Under the pieces are notes generated by a model that saw nothing but the letters and a program-made list of their open reading frames with translations, made no database searches and was not told where the DNA came from. Below, piece by piece: positions 7,974-15,889 of a stretch of 64,000 bases of DNA (position 1 is the stretch's first letter; each line of letters starts with the position of its first letter). Both the position numbers and the translations under genes were made by a program. The stretch is from Pseudorhodoplanes sp. (lineage in GTDB: Bacteria > Pseudomonadota > Alphaproteobacteria > Rhizobiales > Xanthobacteraceae): NCBI GenBank assembly GCA_019187085.1, contig JABARS010000012.1:40672-104671 (forward strand). The letters run 5' to 3'.

Positions 7974-9146
7974 ATGATCAGCTTCCTGAAGACTCTCCTC
8001 CGCGCGCCGGAGGCGAAAGCCTCGCGCACGGCCAAGATCATCGCCTATGAGACCGGCGGCCGCGCGCGCTGGACGCCGCGCGACTATGCGGCGCTGGCGC
8101 GCGAGGGCTACATGACCAACGCGATCGTGCATCGCGCGGTCAAGCTCGTGGCCGAGAATGCCGCCGCCGTCACCTGGCTCGCCTACGAAGACACGCTCGA
8201 GCATGCACGCCATCCGCTGCTCGATCTTCTGGCGCGGCCCAATCCGCGCCAGGACGGCGCCTCCTTCTTCGAAAGCATACACGCGCATCTCCTGCTCGCC
8301 GGCAACGCCTATGTCGAGTGCGTCGCGCTCGACGGCGTCGTGCGCGAGCTGCACGCGCTGCGGCCCGACCGCATGCGCGTGGTGCCGGGGCCGGACGGTT
8401 GGCCGGAGGCCTACGAGTATCGGGCCGGCGGACGCGGCGTGCGCTTCGAGCAGAACGCGCCGCAGCCGCCGATCCTGCATTTGACGCATTTTCATCCGCT
8501 CGACGACCATTACGGCCTGAGCCCGCTCGAGGTGGCCGCGGTCGCGATCGATACGCACAATGCGGCGGCGCGCTGGAACAAGGCGCTGCTCGACAATGCC
8601 GCGCGGCCCTCCGGCGCGCTGGTCTATGCCGGACCCGAGGGCGCGGTACTCTCCGACGCGCAGTTCGAGCGCCTCAAGCGCGAGCTCGAAGACACCTATC
8701 AGGGCGCGGTCAATGCCGGGCGGCCGCTGCTGCTCGAGGGCGGGCTCGACTGGAAGGCGATGTCGCTTTCGCCCAAAGACATGGATTTCATGGACGCCAA
8801 GCACAATGCCGCGCGCGAGATCGCGCTCGCCTTCGGCGTGCCACCGATGCTGCTCGGCATTCCCGGCGACAACACCTATGCCAATTACCAGGAAGCCAAC
8901 CGCGTGTTCTGGCGCGGCACCGTGCTGCCGCTCGCCCAGCGCGTGGGCTCCGCGCTCGCGCAATGGCTTTCGCCTAGCTTCGGGGAGACGCTGCGGCTTG
9001 CCGTCGATACCGACCGCATCGAGGCGCTCAGCCCCGACCGCGCCGCGCTCTGGCAGCGCGTCGCCGCCGCGCCGTTCCTCACCGTCAACGAGAAGCGCGA
9101 AGCCACGGGCTATGCGCCGCTCGACGGCGGGGATGTGGTGGAGTGA
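7974..9146 (+). CDS. GTA portal protein (HK97 family, gp3)
   Basis: A 390-residue HK97-type portal, the ring at the head vertex through which DNA passes and to which the tail joins. Typical portal segments are present: ACxxxV-type helix region replaced here by NAIVHRAVKLVAENAAAV, HPLLDLLARPNP, LAGNAYVE, GLSPLEVAA and AFGVPPMLLGIPGDNTYANYQEAN. Length matches GTA portals. It is the first gene of the head block after TerL. Confidence 0.95.
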   Translation: MISFLKTLLRAPEAKASRTAKIIAYETGGRARWTPRDYAALAREGYMTNAIVHRAVKLVAENAAAVTWLAYEDTLEHARHPLLDLLARPNPRQDGASFFESIHAHLLLAGNAYVECVALDGVVRELHALRPDRMRVVPGPDGWPEAYEYRAGGRGVRFEQNAPQPPILHLTHFHPLDDHYGLSPLEVAAVAIDTHNAAARWNKALLDNAARPSGALVYAGPEGAVLSDAQFERLKRELEDTYQGAVNAGRPLLLEGGLDWKAMSLSPKDMDFMDAKHNAAREIALAFGVPPMLLGIPGDNTYANYQEANRVFWRGTVLPLAQRVGSALAQWLSPSFGETLRLAVDTDRIEALSPDRAALWQRVAAAPFLTVNEKREATGYAPLDGGDVVE

Positions 9147-9291
9147 GGGCAGTCGGCGCGCGCCGCAGTTCATCGCTCGCCAGGGCGGGCTCGACTGTGC
9201 GGTCGCGATTCCGCGGCTGATCCGGGAAAGCCGGCGGCAGCGCCCGATCGATTTCGACGCATCGCAGCTGTTCAAGCTGATCCTGCGCTGA
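9133..9291 (+). CDS. Short ORF between portal and gene-3.5 position (doubtful)
   Basis: A 52-codon frame overlaps the end of the portal gene by 14 bases. Its product (SRRAPQFIARQGGLDCAVAI... IDFDASQLFKLILR) looks protein-like, with a basic N-terminus and an amphipathic end, but no ribosome-binding site was found and no family was recognised. It may be a remnant. Confidence 0.25.
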   Translation: MWWSEGSRRAPQFIARQGGLDCAVAIPRLIRESRRQRPIDFDASQLFKLILR

Positions 9292-9335
9292 GCGCGCCTG
9301 TCGTGCGCGTCCGGCGCGGCGCTCCCGAACGCATC

Positions 9336-9521
9336 ATGACCGACCTGACCCGCATCTTCATCGAGCGCGGCGATCTCGCGCATCTGGCGCTCTTTCTGTG
9401 GGCGTCGGGCGCGAGCGCGCTGCTGATCTTCACGCTGCGCGAGCTGGCCGCCGCCATGCGCCGCTTCGACGATTTCGTGCGCGAGTTGTCGCGCTTCAAC
9501 CGCAAATTCGGAGGCCGCTGA
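9336..9521 (+). CDS. Small single-pass membrane-like protein (GTA gene 3.5 position)
   Basis: A 61-residue protein with one hydrophobic stretch (LALFLWASGASALLIFTL, residues 14-31) and a charged helical end (ELAAAMRRFDDFVRELSRFNRKFGG). Rhizobial and Rhodobacter GTA clusters usually carry a small ORF between portal and prohead protease; its role is unknown. The stop overlaps the next ATG (TGATG), so it is probably co-translated with the next ORF. Confidence 0.6.
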   Translation: MTDLTRIFIERGDLAHLALFLWASGASALLIFTLRELAAAMRRFDDFVRELSRFNRKFGGR

Positions 9522-9697
9522 TGGATACGCTTCATACCGTGCTCCGCTCGATCCGCGGCGGGACGAAGCCGCGCGACCATCTGAGCGTGTTCCGCGAATT
9601 CCTCTCGCATCTCGACCGGGTCGGCCGCCGCGCGCCGCCGCGCGACGTCAAGGCGAGAGGCGACGGCGTGCGGCGCAACCGCACGCCCAAGCGCTGA
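9521..9697 (+). CDS. Small basic protein, unknown
   Basis: A 58-residue frame starting at an ATG that overlaps the preceding stop codon. The product is basic (DTLHTVLRSIRGGTK... RRNRTPKR) and has no recognisable domain. Translational coupling is its main support. It ends about 100 bases before the prohead protease. Confidence 0.45.
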   Translation: MDTLHTVLRSIRGGTKPRDHLSVFREFLSHLDRVGRRAPPRDVKARGDGVRRNRTPKR

Positions 9698-9798
9698 GCG
9701 CCGCCCGCCGCCGCGGGCGCTTCATCGATCAGGGAATTGCCATCGCCGGGCCGGCGCGCAGCGCCGCGACCCGGCGATGCCGTTTCAGGGGTCCTTTC

Positions 9799-10416
9799 AT
9801 GCTTGTCTCCGCCGAGCCTTCGGTCGAAAGCGTTTTCCGCGCGCGCACCATCATCGCGCCCGACGGCACGATCGAAGGCTATGCCTCGCTGTTTGGCGCG
9901 ATCGACCAGGCGCGCGACATGGTGATGCCGGGCGCGTTTTCCGCTTCGCTGTCCCGGCGCGGCGTGCGCCGCATTCCCATGCTGTTCCAGCACGACCCGG
10001 CCGAGCCGGTCGGCATCTGGCTCGATCTGCGCGAGGACGCGCGCGGGCTCTATGCGCGCGGGCGGCTCATTCCGGACGTGATGCGCGCGCGCGAGCTGCT
10101 CGCGCTGCTGCGCGCCGGCGCTTCCGACGGTCTTTCGATCGGCTTCAAGACGGTGAAGGGCCGCGTCGATCCGAGATCGCGCGTGCGCAAGCTGATCGAG
10201 GTCGATCTTTGGGAAATCTCGCTCGTCACCTTCCCGCTGCTGGCGGGGGCGCGCGTCCATGCCGTGAAAGAGAGCGGGGCACCCTTCCGGCCGCGCCTCT
10301 CGTTCGCGCGGACGCGCGCCGAAAGCGAATGGCGGCACGTTTGCGGAGCGGGCGATGCTGCGCCCGCAGCGCGGCTGCGTCGCGTGCGCAGGTATTGCCA
10401 TGCGGCCGCTCTCTAG
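9799..10416 (+). CDS. GTA prohead protease (HK97 family, gp4)
   Basis: A 205-residue maturation protease of the HK97/U35 family, which removes the capsid scaffold domain during head assembly. The core motifs are EGYASLFGAIDQARDMVMPGAF, the catalytic His in LFQHDP (about 66) and the catalytic Ser in DGLSIGFK (about 116). The last 50 residues are Arg/Ala-rich and unlike the core. In a standard GTA the capsid gene follows directly; here about 1.5 kb of toxin and immunity genes intervenes. Confidence 0.93.
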   Translation: MLVSAEPSVESVFRARTIIAPDGTIEGYASLFGAIDQARDMVMPGAFSASLSRRGVRRIPMLFQHDPAEPVGIWLDLREDARGLYARGRLIPDVMRARELLALLRAGASDGLSIGFKTVKGRVDPRSRVRKLIEVDLWEISLVTFPLLAGARVHAVKESGAPFRPRLSFARTRAESEWRHVCGAGDAAPAARLRRVRRYCHAAAL

Positions 10417-11299
10417 CCGCGCGCGGATGGGCCGCGCCGCGGCGGTGCGTCCCGATGGCGGCCTTCTGCGCCTGCGATGGCTTGCGGGCGCGGCGCGCTT
10501 CGAGCGGGCACTGCGGCGCCATGCAGATGCGCTGAAGGCCAATTTCAATCCCGGACAGCCGCGCATCCCGGCCGGCCAGTCCGGCGGCGGACGATGGACG
10601 AGCGGCAGCGGCGGACGCACTGCACTGTTCACCGACCAGGGCGGCGAAGGCGAAGCGGGGCAGACGGACGAGGGAAGCGCGCCGCTTCGGATCACGATCT
10701 ATCCGCGCGACTTTGCCGACGAAAGTGAGCCGCTGCCCGGCTGGTCGTTCTTCGATTTTGTCCTGCGCGATCTGTTGCCGTCGGAATCGGTGCGGCTCGA
10801 TCCGCCGCCGAAAGTGCCGGCGCGGCGGCCGAATACGACCAGGCAGCGCAACCGCGTCGCCAAGCAGGTTGCGTATTGGGCGGCGCGGTCGGCGCTGCGC
10901 ATATCGGGCGGGCCGCTCGGCGTCGTCATCACGCTCGCCGAAGCTGCGATCTGGCTGCACGAGATGTATCCGGCGATCCAGTCGTATCAGGACCCGCCGA
11001 AGTCGCTCGAAGAATTGCAGAGGGCTGTCGCGTCGCGGGAGAAAGGCTATGATGTGCACCACATCGTGGAGGAGGACGCCGCGCGCAAGGCGGGTTTTCC
11101 GGAGGACTGGATCAACGGCCCGGACAATCTGGTGCGGATCCCGAGGCTGAAGCACTGGCAGGTGACGGGGTGGTATATGACGCGCAACGCGACTTATGGG
11201 GACATGACCCCGCGCGAATATTTGCGTGACAAAGATTGGGCGGAGCATCAGCGGGTTGGCTATTATGCGTTGACAAGGTTTGGGGTGTTAGCGCCATGA
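10400..11299 (+). CDS. Putative HHI-motif (HNH-like) nuclease toxin inserted in the GTA head operon
   Basis: A protein of about 299 residues, starting inside the end of the protease gene (ATG 10400; ATG 10427 also possible). The N-terminal part has the motif FNPGQPRIPAGQSGGGRWT (about 54-72), seen in phage-associated effector proteins of rhizobia. A low-complexity acidic stretch and a helical segment (AYWAARSALRISGGPLGVVITL) follow. The C-terminal domain carries YDVHHIVEEDAA, then NLVRIPRLKHWQVTGWYM and DMTPREYLRD, the layout of AHH/GHH-type HNH toxin nucleases. The stop overlaps the start of a DUF2019 immunity gene. I infer a toxin; the catalytic pair His-His and the downstream His/Lys are visible, but the exact nuclease family is not settled. 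Confidence 0.75.
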   Translation: MRPLSSRARMGRAAAVRPDGGLLRLRWLAGAARFERALRRHADALKANFNPGQPRIPAGQSGGGRWTSGSGGRTALFTDQGGEGEAGQTDEGSAPLRITIYPRDFADESEPLPGWSFFDFVLRDLLPSESVRLDPPPKVPARRPNTTRQRNRVAKQVAYWAARSALRISGGPLGVVITLAEAAIWLHEMYPAIQSYQDPPKSLEELQRAVASREKGYDVHHIVEEDAARKAGFPEDWINGPDNLVRIPRLKHWQVTGWYMTRNATYGDMTPREYLRDKDWAEHQRVGYYALTRFGVLAP

Positions 11300-11667
11300 G
11301 GTCAGACCCATTTAAAAAAATGACAAATCAGCAACTGGCCCAAAGGTACATCGAGATTGGGCTTGCTCAGGACGAAGCGCTGCTGATGGATGAGTACGGG
11401 AAGTTTAATCGCCTATTCGAGAGCATGAGGGCTATCGAGAAAGAGCTTCAGAGCCGTGACGGCGATCAGCGCAGGATCTTACTAAACCTTCTCTCGCACC
11501 CGAATGAGCAGGTGCGTCTGAATACGGCGAAGGCAACGCTGGCGATAGCGCCTGCCGAGGCGCGCCGTACCCTGGAATTGCTTGCGCGTGCGAGGCTGGG
11601 TCCGCAATCCGGTGATGCCGGCATGTGCCTGTGGGCGCTCGACGAGGGAATTTTCAAGCCGACCTGA
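11296..11667 (+). CDS. DUF2019 immunity protein, partner of the HNH-like toxin
   Basis: A 123-residue DUF2019 protein. Hallmarks are YIEIGLAQDEALLMDEYGKF, FNRLFESMRAIEKEL, LLSHPNEQVRLNTAKATL and GDAGMCLWALDEGIF. It is built of short HEAT-like helices, and the family occurs next to nuclease toxins as cognate immunity. The start overlaps the toxin stop (ATGA). By eye its 5' half is close to 50% G+C, with runs such as TTTAAAAAAATGAC, against about 65-70% around it, which points to recent acquisition. It separates the prohead protease from the capsid gene. Confidence 0.8.
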   Translation: MRSDPFKKMTNQQLAQRYIEIGLAQDEALLMDEYGKFNRLFESMRAIEKELQSRDGDQRRILLNLLSHPNEQVRLNTAKATLAIAPAEARRTLELLARARLGPQSGDAGMCLWALDEGIFKPT

Positions 11668-11842
11668 CACGACTCGATCGGCGGGGAATTGCGCCGGGCT
11701 CCGGTTTCGCCGCCGTTGCTAAAGAGCGCGGCTGGTCGCTCCGACAGTCCCGACGTGAATTCTTCGGCGGCCCGACGGCGTGCCGTCAATGTCCGCCCGC
11801 CGCCGTCACCGGCCCATCACGACATTCGACTGTTGCCCTGCC

Positions 11843-11866
11843 CGCCGCGCCTCGTACGGCGCGGCG
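11843..11866 (+). promoter_or_regulatory. Hairpin in the leader of the capsid gene
   Basis: CGCCGCGCC-TCGTAC-GGCGCGGCG, a perfect 9-bp stem without a T-run, 29 bases before the capsid ATG and 17 before its ribosome-binding site. It could stabilise or mark the 5' end of a capsid mRNA. No terminator features. Confidence 0.4.
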
Positions 11867-11895
11867 TCATGCTTTCCATTCACAAGGAGAACGAC

Positions 11896-13146
11896 ATGGA
11901 ACTGGATATCCACGATCACCTGGAGACCAAGGCCGGCTTCCCGCCGGATACCGTCGTCACGCACAGCGAGCTGATGCGGGCGTTCGAGGCCTTCAAGGAG
12001 ACGAACGACGCGCGGCTCGCCGCCATCGAGCGCCGTTCCGCCGACGTCCTGCTCGACGAGAAGGTCGAACGCATCGGCGTGGCGATCGACGCTCATCAGC
12101 GCAGGCTCGACGAGCTGTCGCTCAAGGGCGCGCGCCCGGCGCTCGGCGCCGGCGGCATGCAGAGCCATGCCGCGCGCGAGCACAAGTCGGCCTTCGAGGC
12201 CTATGTCCGCTCCGGCGAAAGCGCCGGCCTGCGCCAGCTCGAGCTCAAGGCGATGTCGGTGTCGTCGAGCCCCGATGGCGGCTACCTGGTGCCGCCGGAA
12301 GTGGAGACGGAGATCGGCCGCCGGCTGACCGCGATCTCGCCGATCCGCATGATTGCCGGCGTGCGCGAGATTTCCGGCAGCGTCTACAAGAAGCCGTTCA
12401 TGACCGCGGGACCGGCGGTCGGCTGGGTCGGTGAGACCGCGGCGCGGCCGCAGACCAACTCGCCCGTGCTCGACGAATTGTCGTTCCCGGCCATGGAGCT
12501 TTACGCCATGCCGGCGGCCACGCCGGCGCTGCTCGAGGACAGCGCGGTCAATCTCGACGAGTGGATCGCGATGGAAGTGGAGCAGGCCTTCGCCGAGCAG
12601 GAAGGTGCGGCGTTCGTCGCCGGCGACGGCGACAACAAGCCCCGGGGCTTCCTCGACTACGACACCGTCGCCGAGAGCGCCTGGGCATGGGAGAAGATCG
12701 GCTTCATCGAGACCGGCGTCGATGGCGGCTTCCCCGCCGAGTCGCCGGGCGATCCGCTGATCGATCTCGTCTATGCGCTGAAGGCGGGCTACCGCCAGAA
12801 CGGCACGTTCGTGATGAACCGCAAGACGCAGAGCGCGATCCGCAAGCTCAAGGACGACGACGGCCAGTATTTCTGGCAGCCGCCGCTGCAGGCGGGCGGG
12901 CGCGCGAGCCTGATGACCTTTTCCGTGGTCGAGGCCGAGACCATGCCCGACATGGACGAGGATTCGTTCTCGGTCGCGTTTGGCGACTTCCGGCGCGGCT
13001 ATCTGATCGTCGACCGCCAGGGCGTGCGCGTGCTGCGCGATCCGTACTCGGCCAAGCCGTACGTCCTATTCTACACCACCAAGCGCGTGGGCGGCGGCGT
13101 GCAGGACTTCGACGCCATCAAGCTGCTGAAGTTCTCCGGCGCGTGA
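11896..13146 (+). CDS. GTA major capsid protein (HK97 fold, gp5)
   Basis: The 416-residue shell protein. The N-terminal 90-100 residues are a coiled-coil scaffold (LMRAFEAFKETNDARLAAIERRS, DEKVERIGVAIDAHQRRLDEL) that the prohead protease would remove, with cleavage expected near KSAFEAYVRSGE/LKAMSVSSSPDGGYLVPPE. The HK97 core follows (VYKKPFMTAGPAVGWVGE, QEGAAFVAGDGDNKPRGFL). A strong AAGGAG stands six bases before ATG 11896, fitting high expression and ruling out the longer upstream frame. Confidence 0.96.
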   Translation: MELDIHDHLETKAGFPPDTVVTHSELMRAFEAFKETNDARLAAIERRSADVLLDEKVERIGVAIDAHQRRLDELSLKGARPALGAGGMQSHAAREHKSAFEAYVRSGESAGLRQLELKAMSVSSSPDGGYLVPPEVETEIGRRLTAISPIRMIAGVREISGSVYKKPFMTAGPAVGWVGETAARPQTNSPVLDELSFPAMELYAMPAATPALLEDSAVNLDEWIAMEVEQAFAEQEGAAFVAGDGDNKPRGFLDYDTVAESAWAWEKIGFIETGVDGGFPAESPGDPLIDLVYALKAGYRQNGTFVMNRKTQSAIRKLKDDDGQYFWQPPLQAGGRASLMTFSVVEAETMPDMDEDSFSVAFGDFRRGYLIVDRQGVRVLRDPYSAKPYVLFYTTKRVGGGVQDFDAIKLLKFSGA

Positions 13147-13180
13147 TAGAGTCTGATTTCGTTGAATTGAAGTGCATTCT

Positions 13181-13255
13181 CTCCGCTCATTCCCGCGCAT
13201 GCGGGAATTCAGACAATCAGGCGCTGGGTCCCCGCTTTCGCGGGGACGAGCGGAG
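13181..13255. repeat. REP/BIME-like double hairpin
   Basis: An outer inverted repeat CTCCGCTC/GAGCGGAG encloses two perfect hairpins, ATTCCCGC-GCAT-GCGGGAAT (13189-13208) and GTCCCCGC-TTTC-GCGGGGAC (13228-13247). This layout is a common dispersed intergenic repeat in Bradyrhizobium relatives. It lies between the convergent capsid and serine protease genes and may act as a bidirectional transcription stop. Confidence 0.75.
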
Positions 13256-13267
13256 ATGAAGATGGCT

Positions 13268-14086
13268 TCAGCGCGCTTTCGGCTGCCGGAACCAGGACCA
13301 GACCGGATGGCTTGTCTTGCGCGCTTTCCTGCGGGCCGACGGTTTGCGCGGCGTGTCGAGCCGCAGGTCGGCATCGGTCGGTGCTGCGGCGGCTAGCGTC
13401 GTGCCGCTGACGCTGATCGGCGCCCAGCGGGTGAGATGGCCGCAGGCGATGCGCGGGTGCGGATGCGCCGCGCGCGTGATGATGCCGACGAGATGCGCGC
13501 CGCGCAGGACCGGTCCGCCGGAATCGCCGAAGCAGGCGCTGGCGCCGATCGAGCCTGTGCGGCCGGGATCGACCAGCGCGAAACGCTCGGCGGCGACGAG
13601 CCGCGCCTCGCGCAACTGGCCGTAGGCGCCGCGCTGGCGTTCGTCGGCGGTGCCATAGCCTGCGATCGTATAGGTTTCGCCGCCGCCGTCGCCGACGGCG
13701 ACCGGGGTGACGGAGGCCGGCAGCGGCCGTGACAGGCGCGCGATCACGGCATCCCCCGACACGCTGACGCGGCGGCCGTCATCGAGTGTGGCGCTGCGTG
13801 TGGCACCGGCGATCGCGATCTGCGCGCCGCCGGCGATCACCGTGCCGCGTCCGCCGCAATGGGCGGCGGAAGCGATCAGGCTGCGTCCGATCACGACGCC
13901 GCTGCAGCGGATGGCGCCGCGCACGATCCTGACGGTGTGGCGTTCGAGCGCGGAGGAGCTTCCTTTCACGACCGCATGCGCGTCGGGCGCGGCGAACAGG
14001 AAACCGCCCGCGAGAAAAACGATCGCAATCGCGGCCGGCCACGATCGCGGCAGGCCGGCATCCGCCGGCAATTCTTCTTGATGCAC
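13268..14086 (-). CDS. Secreted trypsin-like (S1) serine protease A
   Basis: A 272-residue protein from GTG 14086 (GGGGG just upstream). It has a Sec signal with core AAIAIVFLAGGFLFAA ending at DAHA. The chymotrypsin-fold triad is visible: His in IASAAHCGG, Asp in SGDAVIARL and Ser in ACFGDSGGPVL. A basic tail (RKPSARRKARK) ends the protein. It is antisense to the GTA genes, between capsid and connector, and lies downstream of a second S1 protease in the same direction. The substrate is unknown. Confidence 0.88.
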   Translation of the reverse strand: MHQEELPADAGLPRSWPAAIAIVFLAGGFLFAAPDAHAVVKGSSSALERHTVRIVRGAIRCSGVVIGRSLIASAAHCGGRGTVIAGGAQIAIAGATRSATLDDGRRVSVSGDAVIARLSRPLPASVTPVAVGDGGGETYTIAGYGTADERQRGAYGQLREARLVAAERFALVDPGRTGSIGASACFGDSGGPVLRGAHLVGIITRAAHPHPRIACGHLTRWAPISVSGTTLAAAAPTDADLRLDTPRKPSARRKARKTSHPVWSWFRQPKAR

Positions 14087-14153
14087 GATGACGCCCCCGT
14101 AGCCCGGTCGAAAGACTATCGGGCGGGCGGAAACGGCGGCAAGGTCCGAATTG

Positions 14154-14951
14154 TCACGGGGCGAGCGGGCTGCCCAGTTTGCGTGCGATGTCCACAAGCC
14201 AGGGGCGATAAAGCGACAGCGGCGTCACGCCGGTGAGCCCGCCGCAGCCTTCGCTGTTGCCGGCCCCGGTCGACCAGCTCACGACGCCGATCACGCTTAA
14301 GCGGCCGTTGTCGCCGACGAAGACCGGCGCGCCGGAATCTCCGGTGCAGGCGCCGAGCCCGGCTTGCGCGTTGCGGGTCGCCGGATCGAACAGGCGGATC
14401 TGCAGGTTGCCGGGGCGGCCGGTGGCGATAAGGCGCGCCGTGCGCAGCGTGCCGCCGCTGCGGCCGTCATTCTGTCGCGTCAGGCCGTAGCCCACGACGA
14501 CGAACATGTCGCCCGGCGCGACGCTGAACTTGCCGCCGAACAGCGCAACCGGTGCCGCGCCCGCAACCGGTGCCGCGAGCTTGATCAGCGCGACGTCGGC
14601 GGTGGCACGGTGATTGTCGAAAGCCTGCTGGCTGAATTGCGGGTGACGCTCGACGCGAACGGTATCGCGCAGAAGCGGCCGGCGGTCCGCGTCGAAGGTC
14701 ACGAGCTTGTATTCGGCGCCGGGCGGGACGCAGTGCGCCGCCGTCAGCACGAGGTCGCGCGCGACCAGCGCGCCGGTGCAGGAATTGCCGCGCGAGCCGG
14801 CGATCATGACCACGCTGCGCGCGTGATCGGGCGCGGGCGCCGCGCCGCCGACCAGCGCAACAGCCGCAAACGGCACGCCGCACCAGGCGAACACAACAAG
14901 CGGGAGCAGACGGCGAAGCATCGCCGCGTTTGAGCCCGTCCATCGCATCAT
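14154..14951 (-). CDS. Secreted trypsin-like (S1) serine protease B
   Basis: A 265-residue S1 protease with a signal peptide (MLRRLLPLVVFAWCGVPFAAVALVG as two parts) and N-terminal VGGAAP, the usual activation site of trypsin-like enzymes. The triad is His in LTAAHCV, Asp in TADVALIKL and Ser in ACTGDSGAPVF. Paired Cys support disulphides in the periplasm or outside. ATG 14951 has GAAAGAG upstream. It differs from protease A over most of its length, so the pair is an old duplication or two acquisitions. The start lies only 27 bases from the divergent connector gene. Confidence 0.9.
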   Translation of the reverse strand: MMRWTGSNAAMLRRLLPLVVFAWCGVPFAAVALVGGAAPAPDHARSVVMIAGSRGNSCTGALVARDLVLTAAHCVPPGAEYKLVTFDADRRPLLRDTVRVERHPQFSQQAFDNHRATADVALIKLAAPVAGAAPVALFGGKFSVAPGDMFVVVGYGLTRQNDGRSGGTLRTARLIATGRPGNLQIRLFDPATRNAQAGLGACTGDSGAPVFVGDNGRLSVIGVVSWSTGAGNSEGCGGLTGVTPLSLYRPWLVDIARKLGSPLAP

Positions 14952-14978
14952 TGTCAATCTCTTTCACCGGATGAACGC

Positions 14979-15554
14979 ATGTCCGCCATTCTGCTGACGC
15001 CGCCTGCGACCGAGCCGCTCTCGCTCGCGGAGGCCAGGGACTTTCTGCGCCTCGACCATGACGAGGACGACGACGTCCTTGCCGCGCTGATCGCGGCCGC
15101 CCGCCTTCGTGTTGAGGCCCATACGCGCCGCGCGCTGATCGCGCAGCACTGGCGGCTGGTCCGCGACTGCTGGCCGGCTTCGGGCCTGCTCAAGCTTCTG
15201 CCGGTGCCGGTGCGCGCGCTCGAGGCCGTGCGCCTCTGGACGGAGGAGGGCGTTCCGCAGGAGCTCGATCTTACTGCCTTCGTCCTCGATGCCGTGTCTG
15301 CGCCCGCGCGCCTGCGCTTTGCGCGCGATACGCTCACGCAGCCCGGCCGGCCGTTCGCCGGCATCGAGATCGACATCGAGGCGGGCTACGGCGCGGCCGC
15401 GGCCGACGTGCCCGCGCCGCTGCGCCATGCGATCCGGCTTCTCGTCACGCACTGGTACGAGAACCGCGCGCTGGTGAACGCCAGCGGAGAGGTCGCCGCG
15501 ATGCCGGCATCCGTCCTCTCGCTCGTCGCGCCTTACCGGGTGGTGTCGCTATGA
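14979..15554 (+). CDS. GTA head-tail connector (gp6-like)
   Basis: A 191-residue protein of the phage gp6/phiE125 gp8 connector family. It begins with the diagnostic EPLSLAEARDFLRLDHDEDDDVLAALI and AARLRVEAHTRRALI, and ends with helices contacting the neighbouring ring (APLRHAIRLLVTHWYENRA). It forms the first ring below the portal. Its 3' end overlaps the next gene by four bases. Confidence 0.92.
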   Translation: MSAILLTPPATEPLSLAEARDFLRLDHDEDDDVLAALIAAARLRVEAHTRRALIAQHWRLVRDCWPASGLLKLLPVPVRALEAVRLWTEEGVPQELDLTAFVLDAVSAPARLRFARDTLTQPGRPFAGIEIDIEAGYGAAAADVPAPLRHAIRLLVTHWYENRALVNASGEVAAMPASVLSLVAPYRVVSL

Positions 15555-15874
15555 CCGATCCCGGAATTTTGAACCGCCGGCTGATCGTCGAAGAGCCGGT
15601 CGAAACGCCGGACGGGGCGGGCGGTGTCATCCGCAGCTTTGCGGCGGGCGCGACCCTGTGGGCGTCGGTTATGCCGCTGTCGGCGCGCGAAATCCTGGAT
15701 GCGGCGCAGCTGGGCATGGTCCTCTCGCATCGCATCGTGGTGCGCGCCGGGCCTGCGCTGTCCGTTCGCCATCGCCTGCGCGAGGGCGGACGCATCTTCC
15801 GCATCGCGTCCGTGCGTCCGCGGGACGCGCGCGAAACGTTCCTCGAGATCGCCGCCGAAGAGCGGCCCCAATAA
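15551..15874 (+). CDS. GTA head-closure / head-tail adaptor (gp7-like)
   Basis: A 107-residue protein of the SPP1 gp16-like adaptor family: LNRRLIVEEPVETPDGAGGV, WASVMPLSARE, HRIVVRAG and RIFRIASVRPRD. It closes the portal channel after packaging and joins the tail. ATGA overlap with gp6 shows coupling. Confidence 0.9.
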   Translation: MTDPGILNRRLIVEEPVETPDGAGGVIRSFAAGATLWASVMPLSAREILDAAQLGMVLSHRIVVRAGPALSVRHRLREGGRIFRIASVRPRDARETFLEIAAEERPQ

Positions 15875-15889
15875 GCAAGGACTTGATCC

